64,000 nt of DNA from Bartonella vinsonii subsp. arupensis OK-94-513 (GCF_000278235.1 NZ_JH725037.1:426487-490486), one strand, 5' to 3'; shown: positions 48,004 through 58,315, counted from the first letter of the stretch. Translations and numbers: made by a program. The notes: a model not told the origin generated them from the sequence alone.

Positions 48004-48867
48004 ATGAAACTACAGAGTAGCCAAAACACTCTTTTGATTCCGCGTATTTTATCTATTGCGGGCACTGATCCTTCTGGTGGCGCTGGAATGCAAGCTGATT
48101 TGAAGGTTTTTGCAGCCATGAAAACCTATGGTATGAGTGTGGTGACGGCTGTTGTTGCACAAAATACACAAGGTGTACGTGCTTTTAAGGCTTTGGATGC
48201 TTCTTTTGTTGCTGACCAAATTGATTCCGTTTTTGAAGATATTCATGTGGATGCCGTTAAGATTGGTATGGTGGCAAATGCCCAAATTGCTCAAATTATT
48301 GCAGAGCGTTTGGCTTATTATAAACCCCGTTTTATTGTTTTTGATCCTGTTATGGTGGCAAAAAGTGGCGATGTCCTTTTAGAGCCTGATACGATTGAAG
48401 TGATGCGTGATGTTCTTGTTCCATTGTCAACTTTGATCACGCCAAATTTGCCTGAGGCAGCACTGTTATTAGGATGTGAAGTGCAATGGTCGTTAAACGC
48501 TATGTATCAATATGGTCCGCAGCTTCTGGCATTAGGTTGTCATGCAGCTTTGTTGAAGGGTGGTCATTTAAGTGCTCTTGCTAGAACAAATCCAGCAAAT
48601 CACGATGATTTAAGTCCAGACCTTTATTGCGATTCTAAAGAACTTGTTATGTTGGAATCTTCTCGTTTCATAACCACGCATGATCACGGTACAGGTTGTA
48701 CTATTTCAGCTGCGATTGCAGCTTTGTTGCCAACGCAGCCTTTGGTTTGTGCTGTTAAACAGGCAAAAGACTATTTGAATGGCGCTTTATCTGCTTCAAG
48801 CGCTTTGCAAGTAGGAAAAGGACGGGGACCACTTCATCATTTTTATGAATTATGGAAGAATGGATGA
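48004..48867 (+). CDS. thiD: Hydroxymethylpyrimidine/phosphomethylpyrimidine kinase
   Basis: 287 residues. ThiD phosphorylates HMP twice for thiamine synthesis or salvage. AGTDPSGGAGMQADLK binds substrate, and DHGTGCTISAAIAALL is the anion hole/ATP motif. It lies alone, with no thiC, thiE or thiamine riboswitch in the preceding 143 bases, which suggests salvage of HMP. A 16-residue polar N-terminal extension precedes the core. Confidence 0.93.
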   Translation: MKLQSSQNTLLIPRILSIAGTDPSGGAGMQADLKVFAAMKTYGMSVVTAVVAQNTQGVRAFKALDASFVADQIDSVFEDIHVDAVKIGMVANAQIAQIIAERLAYYKPRFIVFDPVMVAKSGDVLLEPDTIEVMRDVLVPLSTLITPNLPEAALLLGCEVQWSLNAMYQYGPQLLALGCHAALLKGGHLSALARTNPANHDDLSPDLYCDSKELVMLESSRFITTHDHGTGCTISAAIAALLPTQPLVCAVKQAKDYLNGALSASSALQVGKGRGPLHHFYELWKNG

Positions 48868-49204
48868 AGCAATTGAATATGAAAAAATTCTATTTTAAAG
48901 GCTAACTGAGTGGCTCTTGTCGTTTGTTTGGTAGGAGTTGTCTAAGAAGTGGAATGAGAAGAAAAATATTATAATTCTTACCACCTCACGCACTTTTTAC
49001 AACTTGGATTTTAGAGGCAGAAAATAGAAAAAATCAAAATTTGATAACAAAAAGAAGAGAGAGTTTTAAAAATCTGAAAAACTACCTTTGCAGGATTTTT
49101 GAAAAAAATAAATTGGTATAAAACTTCACAACAAATTATACAGAATCTGCTGACAAGCTACCTCTATATAACGAATAGATATGAAAATACTGAAGTGAAA
49201 TTCA
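48868..49204. other. Gene-free stretch between thiD and tRNA-Gly
   Basis: 337 AT-rich bases with no gene that I can support. An imperfect hairpin around 49068-49103 (AAAATCTG... with CAGGATTTTT) lies downstream of the leftward tRNA-Gly and might end its transcript. Nothing else stands out. Confidence 0.5.
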
Positions 49205-49279
49205 TGGAGCGGGCGATGGGATTCGAACCCACGACCCCAACCTTGGCAAGGTTGTGCTCTACCCCTGAGCTACACCCGC
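49205..49279 (-). tRNA. tRNA-Gly (GCC)
   Basis: Full cloverleaf on the minus strand: acceptor GCGGGTG with CGCCCGC (one T-G pair), D-arm AGCTCAGGGGTAGAGC, anticodon arm CCTTGCCAAGG with GCC, T-arm GTGGGTTCGAATCCCAT, discriminator T and an encoded CCA. Confidence 0.95.
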
Positions 49280-49474
49280 TCACCGATTCGAAACATATTT
49301 TGCTTCAGATGTTGTCTGTATGGCGTAGGCTTTTACGAATTGCAACAAAAAAATAACATTTCAGTTTGATTTATTTTGCTTACCTCTCAAAAAAACAAAT
49401 AAAGATTGATTTTGAAAGATTCTTCAGCAATAAATTATTTACTTTTAATTGTTGCAAAAAAGGGGCGGAGTCGA

Positions 49475-50452
49475 ATGTCGAAAAGAATAAGCTTATTGGG
49501 GATTGCCGTTGCAGCTGTTTTTGCCATGAATAGTTTTGCAAAAGCAGATGATCATATTAAACATGTTAAAGTTGCGATTACTCAAATTATGGCACATCCT
49601 GCTGCAGATGCCGTGCGCAAAGGGGTGGAAGATGCACTAACGGAAAATGGCTATAAACAAGGTGAAAATTTCGAACTCACTTTTTTATCCGCACAGGGAA
49701 ATATTTCTACAGCAACACAAGTTGCACGTAAATTTGTTGGTGATAAACCTGATGTCATTGTCGCTATCAGTACGCCTTCAGCACAGACAGTGCTTGCAGC
49801 TACGAGAACAATTCCTGTTGTTTTTGCTGCGATTTCTGACCCAATCGGAGCAAAAATCGTGTCTTCGCTTACTAAACCCGGTGGTAATGTGACGGGTACT
49901 TCTGATCGTATAGATGTTGCACAAAGTCTTAAGCTTTTGCAGGAAGTAAAACCAGATTTGAAAAAACTTGGTTATCTTTATAATGCTTCTGAAGCAAATT
50001 CTGTTTCAACATTGAAAATGTTACAGGACGTGGCAGATAAAGCTGGAATTGAAGTGATACCTTCATCAGCACCTAAACCTTCTGATGTTCAGGCTGCGAC
50101 ACGGGCTTTAATTGGTAAAGTGGATATCATTTTTATTCCTGCTGATAATACCGTTCTTTCTGTTTTAGAAGGAGCTGTAAAGGTTACAGAGGAAACAAAT
50201 ACGCCTTTATTTACTGTTGATTCTAACTCTATTGGACGTGGTCCTTTTATGACGCAAGGCGTGAATTTCTATGATGTAGGCCTTGAAGCTGGAAAAATGG
50301 TTGTACGTATCTTAAAGGGTGAAAAACCCGGCGATATGGATGTTATGCAGGCCGCTAATAATGATATCCGAATTGATATGAAAGCAACTAAAAAAGCTGG
50401 TATCATTATTCCACAGGCAATTATGGAACGCGCAACGAAGATCATTCAGTAA
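49475..50452 (+). CDS. ABC transporter substrate-binding protein (PF04392 type)
   Basis: 325 residues from the ATG at 49475, which has GGCGGAG just ahead. Signal peptide to about residue 23 (SFAKA). The two-lobed binding fold of the ABC_sub_bind family is evident (VKVAITQIMAHPAADAVRKG, VFAAISDPIGAKIVSSLTKP, IPADNTVLSVLEG). Known members bind tryptophan (TrpX) or other aromatic or small organic ligands; the ligand here is unknown. It is followed by a permease and an ATPase that complete the importer. Confidence 0.88.
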   Translation: MSKRISLLGIAVAAVFAMNSFAKADDHIKHVKVAITQIMAHPAADAVRKGVEDALTENGYKQGENFELTFLSAQGNISTATQVARKFVGDKPDVIVAISTPSAQTVLAATRTIPVVFAAISDPIGAKIVSSLTKPGGNVTGTSDRIDVAQSLKLLQEVKPDLKKLGYLYNASEANSVSTLKMLQDVADKAGIEVIPSSAPKPSDVQAATRALIGKVDIIFIPADNTVLSVLEGAVKVTEETNTPLFTVDSNSIGRGPFMTQGVNFYDVGLEAGKMVVRILKGEKPGDMDVMQAANNDIRIDMKATKKAGIIIPQAIMERATKIIQ

Positions 50453-50515
50453 ACTTTCATTGATATGATATCGTCACAATAAAAGTACGTTAGGTTTTCA
50501 TGAGGTTGGTTCTGG

Positions 50516-51412
50516 ATGAATATATTTGCATTTTCTGGTGCTGTAGAATTAGGTCTTATTTATGCATTCGTTGCTCTTGGGGTTTATCTCTCGTTTCGCG
50601 TTTTAGATTTTCCTGATTTAACGGTCGATGGTTCATTTCTTCTTGGTTCGTGTGTTTGTGGTGTTTTGATTCTTTTAGGCTTCAATGCATGGACAGCTAT
50701 GGCGTGTGCTTTTTGTGCAGGTATGGCGGCAGGTTTATTAACGGCTTTGCTGAATTTGCATTTTGGCATTTTAAATCTTTTGGCTTCCATTTTAACAATG
50801 TCGGCACTTTATACGATTAATCTCCGTATTATGGGAATTATGGGAGGGTCTAATGTTAATTTGGCACTTGCCGATACTGCTTTAACACCTTTTTATGGTG
50901 CGTTTGGCCTCCCTGATATTTTTGTGCGTCCTCTTTTTGTCGGTTCAGTCTTACTGATTGTAGCATTTTCCATTTGGCGCTTTTTGGAAAGTGAAATAGG
51001 ACTTGCTATGAGAGCAATGGGCGCTAATCCACGGATGGCTACAGCGCAAGGGGTTCATACATCAGCGTTAATTTATTTTGGTATGGGTCTTTCAAATGCA
51101 TGCGTTGCACTTGGAGGATCCCTTTATATTCAAACCGCTATTGCTACGGATATTACTGGTGGAACTGGTACTATTGTTTTCGGTTTAGCAGCAGTGATTA
51201 TCGGTGAAACTCTCTTTCGTACACGAAATATTTTCTGGATTATTATCAGCTGTATCGTGGGATCTGTTCTTTATCGCGTTGCAGTGCAGTTTGCTTTTGA
51301 GGCACAGGGGATTGGTATTAATACATCGACGGATCTTCAATTGATCACTGCGCTTTTGGTTGCTTTAACACTTATTGTGCCACGTTATTTGGGGAGGCGT
51401 AAACATGATTGA
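50516..51412 (+). CDS. ABC transporter permease
   Basis: 298 residues, eight or so membrane helices, of the branched-chain-type permease family. LDFPDLTVDGSFLLGS and the LNLHFGILNLLASILTM stretch are typical of permeases paired with PF04392 binding proteins. RAMGANPRMATAQGV is the EAA-like coupling helix. The 3' end overlaps the ATPase gene by 8 bases. Confidence 0.9.
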   Translation: MNIFAFSGAVELGLIYAFVALGVYLSFRVLDFPDLTVDGSFLLGSCVCGVLILLGFNAWTAMACAFCAGMAAGLLTALLNLHFGILNLLASILTMSALYTINLRIMGIMGGSNVNLALADTALTPFYGAFGLPDIFVRPLFVGSVLLIVAFSIWRFLESEIGLAMRAMGANPRMATAQGVHTSALIYFGMGLSNACVALGGSLYIQTAIATDITGGTGTIVFGLAAVIIGETLFRTRNIFWIIISCIVGSVLYRVAVQFAFEAQGIGINTSTDLQLITALLVALTLIVPRYLGRRKHD

Positions 51413-52199
51413 GTTTTCTCATGTTGGGGTTACTTTTAAACCGCGAACGCCTTTGGAAAAACAGGCCCTTATTGATCTTAACCTTAAGATTGAACAGGGG
51501 AGCTTTGTTACGGTTATTGGTTCAAATGGTGCTGGCAAATCAACTTTGCTGAGTGTTTTAGCAGGTGCAATTCTTCCGACAGAAGGAAAAGTGATCATTA
51601 ATGGGCAAAATGTTTCTAGGCAATCAATAAGCGAGCGCGCTGGAAAGGTTGCTTGTGTTTTTCAAGATTCATTAGTGGGAAGTTGCGGTTCCTTAACAAT
51701 TGAAGAAAATTTGGCTCTTGCAGCTCTTCGTGGTAGTCGTCGTGGTTTGCGTTCAGCTTTAGATCATAAAAAACGACAATTTTTTCGAGATAAAATTGCC
51801 CAATTAGGTATTGGTCTTGAGTCGTGTATTCATAATCCTATGGACAGTTTATCAGGAGGTCAACGTCAGGCTGTTTGTCTTATTATGGCTACTTTGGCAC
51901 ATGCAGATGTTTTATTGCTTGATGAACATACTTCAGCATTAGATCCAGGAATGGCTGATTTTGTAATGCGGTTAACTGAAAAAATTGTTGAAGAGAAGAA
52001 ATTAACCACTATTATGGTCACGCATTCTATGCGTCAGGCTCTTGATCATGGAGATCGGACACTGATGTTGCATGGTGGAAAAGTGATTTTAGATGTGCAT
52101 CAAGAAGAACGTAAAGGGTGGGGTGTGAGCGATCTCATAGGTATGTTCCAAAAGGTTCGTGGGGAGGCTCTTGATGATGATGAACTTTTAATGGATTAA
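51405..52199 (+). CDS. ABC transporter ATP-binding protein
   Basis: 264 residues from the ATG at 51405, preceded by GGGGAGG; a longer frame exists but overlaps the permease more. Walker A GSNGAGKS is at 39-46, the signature is LSGGQRQAV, Walker B is VLLLDEHTSALDP with the catalytic Glu, and the H-loop is TIMVTHS. It powers the importer encoded by the two preceding genes. Confidence 0.93.
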   Translation: MIEFSHVGVTFKPRTPLEKQALIDLNLKIEQGSFVTVIGSNGAGKSTLLSVLAGAILPTEGKVIINGQNVSRQSISERAGKVACVFQDSLVGSCGSLTIEENLALAALRGSRRGLRSALDHKKRQFFRDKIAQLGIGLESCIHNPMDSLSGGQRQAVCLIMATLAHADVLLLDEHTSALDPGMADFVMRLTEKIVEEKKLTTIMVTHSMRQALDHGDRTLMLHGGKVILDVHQEERKGWGVSDLIGMFQKVRGEALDDDELLMD

Positions 52200-52203
52200 T
52201 ATT

Positions 52204-53244
52204 TTGGCTCAGAAAAAAGCGCATGAAGTTGATCCTTTTCTAACGCGTTTTTCGCGTGCCTTTCCTATTGTTCTTATTTATGGACCAGATCGTGGTCTTG
52301 TTTGTGAACGTGCACAACGTTTTGCTAAGCTTACGCAGGTGGCAATAGAAGATCCATTTTCAACGGTTCGTTTGGATGCTGCTGAGATTGATAAAGATCC
52401 TGCTCGTTTGGAAAATGAAGCACGTACTTTATCACTCTTTGGGGGGGATCGTTTGATATGGGTTTCTAATGGGGCTAACCAGAAAGGTTTTCTTACAGCC
52501 TTAAAGCTTTTAATTGAGGAACCGCCAGAAGCGTGTTTTATTCTCATTGAAGCGGGGGATTTGAAAAAAGGAACAGGACTGCGCAATGTCGTTGAAACGG
52601 CATCAAAAGCAATGGCTTTACCCTGTTTTGCAGATGATGTTCGTTCTCTTGATGGATTGATTGATGAGGTTTTGGGACATTTTAAGAAAACCCTTTCTTT
52701 AGATGCACGAAAGTGGTTGCACGAAAGTTTGGGAGGGGACCGTCTTGTATCACGTAGTGAATTGGAAAAGCTTTGTCTTTACGCTTCTGATATCCATATT
52801 ACTCTTGAAGATGTGAAAGCTATTGTAAGCAATGTGAGTGCTCTTTCTCTCGATGAAGTGGTTGATGCACTTCTCTTGGGAGATATTGCGGGATTTGAGG
52901 CCCATTTTAGCCGATATGCAGCACTGCACGGTACAGTTTTTTTTATTTTGAGTACGGCACAAAGGCACTTTCAGCAATTACAACTCTTGCGTTATCAAGT
53001 GGAGGTTGAAGGGAAATCTCCTTCTACAGTAATCTCTCAGGCGCGCCCTCCTATTTTTTTTCAACGCAAAAGAACAGTGGAGCAAGCTTTAAAATATTGG
53101 AAGTTGGAACATATTTCCTATGCAATGGAAAGAATTCAAACTGCTGTTTTAGAGAGCCGTAAAAATTCGTCTTTAGGAGAAGCTATCATTCGTCAAGTTT
53201 TGTTGGGACTTACAATTGCTGTACGGCGCCAAATGGCTGCTTAA
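52204..53244 (+). CDS. holA: DNA polymerase III delta subunit
   Basis: 346 residues with a TTG start 4 bases after the ATPase stop. HolA opens the beta clamp in the clamp loader. The fold is recognised from the FPIVLIYGPDRGLVCERAQR opening, LSLFGGDRLIWV, and the C-terminal AQRHFQQLQLLRYQ with VEQALKYW. It has no functional P-loop, as expected for delta. It follows the ABC genes with 4 bases between, probably by rearrangement and not shared function. Confidence 0.9.
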   Translation: MAQKKAHEVDPFLTRFSRAFPIVLIYGPDRGLVCERAQRFAKLTQVAIEDPFSTVRLDAAEIDKDPARLENEARTLSLFGGDRLIWVSNGANQKGFLTALKLLIEEPPEACFILIEAGDLKKGTGLRNVVETASKAMALPCFADDVRSLDGLIDEVLGHFKKTLSLDARKWLHESLGGDRLVSRSELEKLCLYASDIHITLEDVKAIVSNVSALSLDEVVDALLLGDIAGFEAHFSRYAALHGTVFFILSTAQRHFQQLQLLRYQVEVEGKSPSTVISQARPPIFFQRKRTVEQALKYWKLEHISYAMERIQTAVLESRKNSSLGEAIIRQVLLGLTIAVRRQMAA

Positions 53245-53582
53245 GATCTTCAGTTGCATTTGTGAGGTCTTATTTGAAGACCTGAAAATTTTATGAAGTA
53301 AATATCGTTCTTTTATAAGATTTGTTTGTTTTTTGAAAAATAAAAGCGGTGCTCTTAAAATGGTAAGTGGGGCATAGTTTTCTTCTATCATTCATTTTTT
53401 GTGCATTTTTCAGGTAAAAATAATCTGTTAGTGATTTGCTCAAGCGATTATTGGGAGCGTGTGATTTTCATTATTTGTTCTTTTGCCGGTTGTGGTTTTT
53501 TAAATGTTTGATACATAGATCTTGAATAAACAGAGAGGCAAATTGTGGTTTTGTTGCCATTAAAGGTCTTTAAAGGTGAAAG
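53245..53582. other. Gene-free stretch between holA and tyrC
   Basis: 338 bases with no supported gene. Frames on either strand are short and lack ribosome binding sites. It must contain the tyrC promoter, but no clear box is visible. Confidence 0.5.
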
Positions 53583-54515
53583 ATGCTCCATATCCAATTT
53601 GAAAAAATAGCACTCATAGGGATTGGTCTTATTGGCTCTTCTTTGGCGAGAGTGATTAAAAAGAAAAATCTCGCAGCTCAAATTTCTATCGCAACGCGGC
53701 GAAAAGAGACGTTGAAGAGAGCACGTGAGTTGGAACTTGGGGATTTTTATACAACCGATAATGCAGAAGCTGTTGAAGGAGCAGATTTAGTGATTATTTC
53801 TGTTCCCGTTGGGGCGAGTGCAGAGGTGGCAAAAAACATTCGTGATCATTTAAAGTCTGGAGCGATTGTGAGTGATGTTGGTTCCACGAAGGCGTTGGTC
53901 ATTGCAGAAATGGCACCTTTATTACCAAAATCTGTTCATTTTATTCCTGGTCATCCGATTGCTGGAACAGAATATTCAGGACCAGATGCTGGCTTTGCTG
54001 ATTTGTTTATGAATCGCTGGTGTATTTTAACACCTTTTGCTGACAGTGATGCTACGGCTGTAGCACAATTGACAGCGTTTTGGGAAGCTTGTGGTGCACG
54101 TGTCGAGAAAATGGATGCGAAACATCATGATCTTGTTTTGGCTATTGTTTCGCATTTGCCGCATTTGATTGCTTATAATACTGTTGGGACAGCTAGTGAT
54201 TTAGAAAAAGTAACGAATTCCGAAGTGATTGCTTATTCTGCTTCAGGGTTTCGTGATTTTACACGTTTGGCTTCTTCTGATCCTGTTATGTGGCGAGATA
54301 TTTGTTTGCATAATAAAGATGCTATTTTAGAAATGTTGAGCCGTTTTAGTGAAGGGCTTGCTTATTTGGAACAGGCAATCCGGTTGGGAGATGGTGAGAC
54401 ATTGTTTAATTTTTTTACGCGTACACGTGCTGTGCGTCGTAGTATTATTGCTGCTGGGCAAGAAATTGATGCTCCTGATTTTGGACGCCAGAATGTTCCT
54501 CAAAAGGGTGAGTAA
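53583..54515 (+). CDS. tyrC: Prephenate/arogenate dehydrogenase (cyclohexadienyl dehydrogenase)
   Basis: 310 residues. It oxidatively decarboxylates prephenate or arogenate on the way to tyrosine. The NAD loop GIGLIGSS is at residues 13-20. SVPVGASAEV, the PGHPIAGTEYSGP active-site loop with its catalytic His, and the later SHLPHLIAY are family motifs. A GGTGAAAG stretch precedes the ATG. There is no ACT domain, so no obvious feedback site. Confidence 0.92.
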   Translation: MLHIQFEKIALIGIGLIGSSLARVIKKKNLAAQISIATRRKETLKRARELELGDFYTTDNAEAVEGADLVIISVPVGASAEVAKNIRDHLKSGAIVSDVGSTKALVIAEMAPLLPKSVHFIPGHPIAGTEYSGPDAGFADLFMNRWCILTPFADSDATAVAQLTAFWEACGARVEKMDAKHHDLVLAIVSHLPHLIAYNTVGTASDLEKVTNSEVIAYSASGFRDFTRLASSDPVMWRDICLHNKDAILEMLSRFSEGLAYLEQAIRLGDGETLFNFFTRTRAVRRSIIAAGQEIDAPDFGRQNVPQKGE

Positions 54516-54784
54516 AACAAAGTTTTTATTGAATTTGGCTGATTTCTTTTAGAGATATGTTACCTATTTTATCGACATATTGATAATTGCATGTACTCAT
54601 CTTTATTATCTTTGGCTTTTGATAAGGAGGATTTGTTGCATTGTTCTTTTCAGTTTCTCTACAGAGTGAAGCTTGACTGTATTGATCATTGCCTTTTATA
54701 GTGGGAAATGGTTTTTTTCAGTTTTGATGTTTTTTGTAAAGCTTGGAGTGATCAAGAAAGGTTGTTACCAGAAAGTATTGAGAT

Positions 54785-55639
54785 TTGTTAAAAAATATCT
54801 TTTGGTATAGTTATCGCATTTTTATTGATGCAGTAAGTCATTATTGGCGTGATAATGGAAGTGCTTTTGCTAGTCATATCGCACTTTCAGGACTTTTAGC
54901 ATTTTTCCCTTTTTTTATTTTTGGAACATCTCTTGCAAGTTTTATTGGTGCTTTTACATACACACCGCAAAAAATCAAAGCTTTGCTACAATTATTGCCA
55001 GATGTCATTGTAGAGCCTTTGACTCAAGAAATTGTCAATGTTTTAACCATTCAGCGTGGGGGAGTGTTAACAGTTTCTGTCATTGGAGCGGCTTATTTTG
55101 CCTCTAATGGGATAGAGGCATTACGGACAGCCTTAAATAAAGCTTATCGTGTTGTTGAACGGCGTAGCTTGTTGTTTTGTCGTTTTCAAAGTTTGTTTTT
55201 TGTGATCCTTGGAGCTATTGGTCTTGTTGTGATCAGCTTTTTGTTGATTTTAGCTCCTTTGCTCCTCAAGATTATGCAAAATCATTCTTTTTTTATGACT
55301 GAATATATTGGTATCATTCGTTTATGGCGTTATATAATCGCAGCAGTTGTTCTTTTTGTAAGTCTTTTGATTGTTCATAAATGGCTACCAGCAGAGCGAC
55401 GGAAATTTATAGATATTTTACCAGGAATCGTAGTGACAATGTCAGTGTGGTTTGTGGCTTCCATTGCTTTTGCGCAATATTTGACAATGTTTGATTATAT
55501 TTCTACCTATGCGGGGTTAGCATCTATGATGGTTGCCATAATATTTCTTTACATATTAAGCGCAATTTTTATTTTTGGAGCGGAAATAAACGCGGCGATA
55601 ATGTTTTATCGCAAGCATTTGCAACATTCAGATGAATGA
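54785..55639 (+). CDS. YihY/BrkB-family inner membrane protein
   Basis: 284 residues with a TTG start (the only start after an in-frame TGA). About six membrane helices; the opening AFASHIALSGLLAFFPFFIF and GIEALRTALNKAYRVVERRS are typical of the YihY/UPF0761 family. The role is not established; the old name 'ribonuclease BN' is wrong for this family. 13 bases later DUF188 begins, so the two are probably co-transcribed. Confidence 0.85.
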   Translation: MLKNIFWYSYRIFIDAVSHYWRDNGSAFASHIALSGLLAFFPFFIFGTSLASFIGAFTYTPQKIKALLQLLPDVIVEPLTQEIVNVLTIQRGGVLTVSVIGAAYFASNGIEALRTALNKAYRVVERRSLLFCRFQSLFFVILGAIGLVVISFLLILAPLLLKIMQNHSFFMTEYIGIIRLWRYIIAAVVLFVSLLIVHKWLPAERRKFIDILPGIVVTMSVWFVASIAFAQYLTMFDYISTYAGLASMMVAIIFLYILSAIFIFGAEINAAIMFYRKHLQHSDE

Positions 55640-55651
55640 AAGAATTTATGA

Positions 55652-56146
55652 TTGCGTGAAAGTCAAGGTACAAATATTCCCATAAAGCCTGCCATTACTT
55701 TGTTGATTGATGCTGATGCTTGCCCTGTAAAAGATGAGGTTTATCGTGTGATGAATCGTTATCAGCTTAAAACATTTGTTGTGGCAAATCGGTTTTTCTC
55801 TCTTCCAGATGAAGCCCTCATTGAAAGGGTGGTTGTTTCTGGAGAATTCAATGGTGCCGATGATTGGATTGTAGAACATGTGCATGAGGCTAGTGTTGTT
55901 GTTACCAGTGATATTCCTTTAGCTGCGCGGGTTGTGAAGGCGGGAGGTTTTTGTCTTTCACCAGTGGGGCGTATTTTTGATGTAAATTCAATTGGTCAAG
56001 CTTTAGCCATGCGCAATTTGATGGAAGATTTGCGAGGACAGGGTAATATAACAGGTGGTCCGCGTCCTTTTTGTAGCAAGGATCGTTCGGCGTTTTTGTC
56101 AGCACTGGATCTCGTTATACAACGTTTAAAAAGGCGCGGTTATTAG
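55652..56146 (+). CDS. DUF188/YaiI-family protein
   Basis: 164 residues, TTG start. The core LIDADACPVKDEVYRV, VVTSDIPLAARVV and the C-terminal TGGPRPFCSKDRSAFLSALD are the UPF0178 hallmark. The fold is PIN-like with conserved acidic residues, which suggests a nuclease, but no activity is established. It overlaps nothing and converges on tlpA one base later. Confidence 0.88.
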   Translation: MRESQGTNIPIKPAITLLIDADACPVKDEVYRVMNRYQLKTFVVANRFFSLPDEALIERVVVSGEFNGADDWIVEHVHEASVVVTSDIPLAARVVKAGGFCLSPVGRIFDVNSIGQALAMRNLMEDLRGQGNITGGPRPFCSKDRSAFLSALDLVIQRLKRRGY

Positions 56147-56147
56147 G

Positions 56148-56831
56148 TTAGAGTGCTTCTTTTATGACAGCTCTTATAAGCGCTTTTGCATCGTCATTAG
56201 CCCATGGAGCTGCACCGTTGAATGAAGCAATGAGATGCCCATTTTTATCAATAAGAAATGTAATAGGTAGTCCTAAAGCAAGTCCTTGTTTTCTAACATT
56301 GTTGAAAATATCCATTGTTTCATCACGATAGTAAAGCAAATTATTGGCATGAACATCTTGTAAAAACTTCTGAATTTTTTCAGGGGAAGCAGTTTTATCA
56401 ATATTAATAGCTATAACATCAAAGTTTTCTCCACCAAGTTCACGTTTTAACTGCGCCAATTCTGGCATTTCTGTACGACAGGGTGCACACCAAATAGCCC
56501 ATAGATTGATCAGCATTGGTTTTCCAGTAAAGTCGCTAAGTTTGTAGTCTTTTCCTTGAATATCTTTGAAAGAGAGTTCTTTCATATCTAAGAGCGTATC
56601 TGCAAATCGCATGTGGGTAAAAAATCCTTTGGCTGCTTTTTGGATCGCCAACATTTTTTCCGCTCGTGCTTTATCAGTGTTTATTGCTTGTGCTTTCTTA
56701 TGAGAGTGGGCTATTGTTGCGTATATATTTAAGGCAATAATAAAAGAGAGAAGAATAATAGAAAATAGAAGGAAGCATTGCCTTTTTTTGTTGTTATTTT
56801 TTGGACTTATAAAAATTTGAGGAAACATCAT
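56148..56831 (-). CDS. tlpA: TlpA-type membrane-anchored thioredoxin-like reductase
   Basis: 227 residues. An N-terminal anchor helix (residues 19-40) holds the periplasmic thioredoxin domain with WCAPC (C115, C118). Such proteins reduce cytochrome c apoprotein or Cu-site Cys for cytochrome oxidase. It diverges from argH, an arrangement I recall as usual in Hyphomicrobiales. Start ambiguity: two adjacent ATG codons. Confidence 0.9.
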   Translation of the reverse strand: MMFPQIFISPKNNNKKRQCFLLFSIILLSFIIALNIYATIAHSHKKAQAINTDKARAEKMLAIQKAAKGFFTHMRFADTLLDMKELSFKDIQGKDYKLSDFTGKPMLINLWAIWCAPCRTEMPELAQLKRELGGENFDVIAINIDKTASPEKIQKFLQDVHANNLLYYRDETMDIFNNVRKQGLALGLPITFLIDKNGHLIASFNGAAPWANDDAKALIRAVIKEAL

Positions 56832-56861
56832 TTTATCCTTTTCACTGGGTGCTTTTAGAGT

Positions 56862-58262
56862 ATGACGAATGAGAAATTAAAAAACCAGATGTGGGGTGGT
56901 CGTTTTATAGCAGGACCTGCTGCAATTATGGAAGAAATTAACGCCTCAATTGATTTGGATCAAAAACTTTATCGGCAGGATATTGAAGGTTCACTTGCTC
57001 ATGCCGCGATGTTGGCACAAACAAAGATCATTTCACAATCAGATTATGAAAAAATTGTTCATGGTTTAAAACTTATTCAACAGGAAATTGAGGAAGGTAC
57101 ATTTGTTTTTTCACGAAAGCTTGAAGATATTCATATGAATATTGAAGCGCGATTGAGCGAATTAATTGGTCCTGTAGCAGGACGTTTGCATACAGCGCGT
57201 TCCCGCAATGATCAAGTTGCTGTTGATTTTCGTTTGTGGGTGCGTGAGACATCACAGAAAATCGCGCAAACTTTGAAAAAATTGATAGAGCAATTGCTTG
57301 ATCAAGCAGAAAAACATGTTGAGACTTTTATGCCAGGTTTTACGCATTTACAATCGGCACAGCCTGTAACATTTGGTCATTACATGATGGCTTATGTTGA
57401 AATGTTTGGTCGAGATTTATCGCGAATGCGTGATGCGGTCGAGCGAATGAATGAATCCCCCTTGGGAGCTGTTGCTTTGGCAGGAACAAGCTTTCCAATT
57501 GATCGTTTTATGACAGCAAAAGCACTCAGATTTAGAGAACCAACACGCAATTCGATTGATAGCGTTTCTGATCGTGATTTTGCCTTAGAATTTTTAAGTG
57601 TTGGTGCTCTTTGTGCAACGCATCTTTCGCGCTTAGCAGAAGAAATTGTCCTATGGTCAAGTGATCAATTTCATTTCATTCGTTTGTCGGATGCTTTTTC
57701 AACCGGTTCATCTATTATGCCACAGAAGAGAAATCCCGATGCTGCGGAACTTGTGCGGGCTAAAAGTGGACGACTAAATGGTGCATTGATGGGTCTGTTA
57801 ACGGTGATGAAAGGACTCCCTCTTGCTTATTCAAAGGATATGCAAGAAGATAAGAAATATGTGTTTGATGGGGCTTTGAGTTTAGAATTATCACTGGAAG
57901 CAATGATAGGGATACTTGGTGATTTGCAAGTTAATAAAGACGCTATGAAACAAGCAGCTGATTTTGGTTATGCTACCGCAACTGATTTTGCCGATTGGCT
58001 TGTACGTGAATTAGGAATTCCTTTTCGTGAAGCACACCATATTACTGGGCGGGCTGTCGCACTGGCAGAAAAAAAACAATGCGGTTTGCATGATTTATCA
58101 TTGGTTGAACTTCAAATGATCTGTCCAGAGATTCATGCAGCACTTTTTGATGTTTTGACGGTTGAAAAATCCGTTAAAAGCCGTAAAAGTTTTGGAGGTA
58201 CGGCACCTTCAGAAGTGCTTTATCAAATTGCTTATTGGAAAAAACGCCTTGTAACTGCCTGA
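56862..58262 (+). CDS. argH: Argininosuccinate lyase
   Basis: 466 residues. ArgH releases fumarate from argininosuccinate to give arginine. [10 protein letters not shown], the [12 protein letters not shown] signature with its catalytic Ser, and MWGGRF at the start are all intact. No argG or other arginine gene is seen in the window. It is followed by the LptM-like lipoprotein after 53 bases. Confidence 0.96.
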   Translation: MTNEKLKNQMWGGRFIAGPAAIMEEINASIDLDQKLYRQDIEGSLAHAAMLAQTKIISQSDYEKIVHGLKLIQQEIEEGTFVFSRKLEDIHMNIEARLSELIGPVAGRLHTARSRNDQVAVDFRLWVRETSQKIAQTLKKLIEQLLDQAEKHVETFMPGFTHLQSAQPVTFGHYMMAYVEMFGRDLSRMRDAVERMNESPLGAVALAGTSFPIDRFMTAKALRFREPTRNSIDSVSDRDFALEFLSVGALCATHLSRLAEEIVLWSSDQFHFIRLSDAFSTGSSIMPQKRNPDAAELVRAKSGRLNGALMGLLTVMKGLPLAYSKDMQEDKKYVFDGALSLELSLEAMIGILGDLQVNKDAMKQAADFGYATATDFADWLVRELGIPFREAHHITGRAVALAEKKQCGLHDLSLVELQMICPEIHAALFDVLTVEKSVKSRKSFGGTAPSEVLYQIAYWKKRLVTA

Positions 58263-58315
58263 GTGGTCAATTCAAAAAAATAAAAAGAAACTATCAATAG
58301 GAGGGATAGGGGCGT

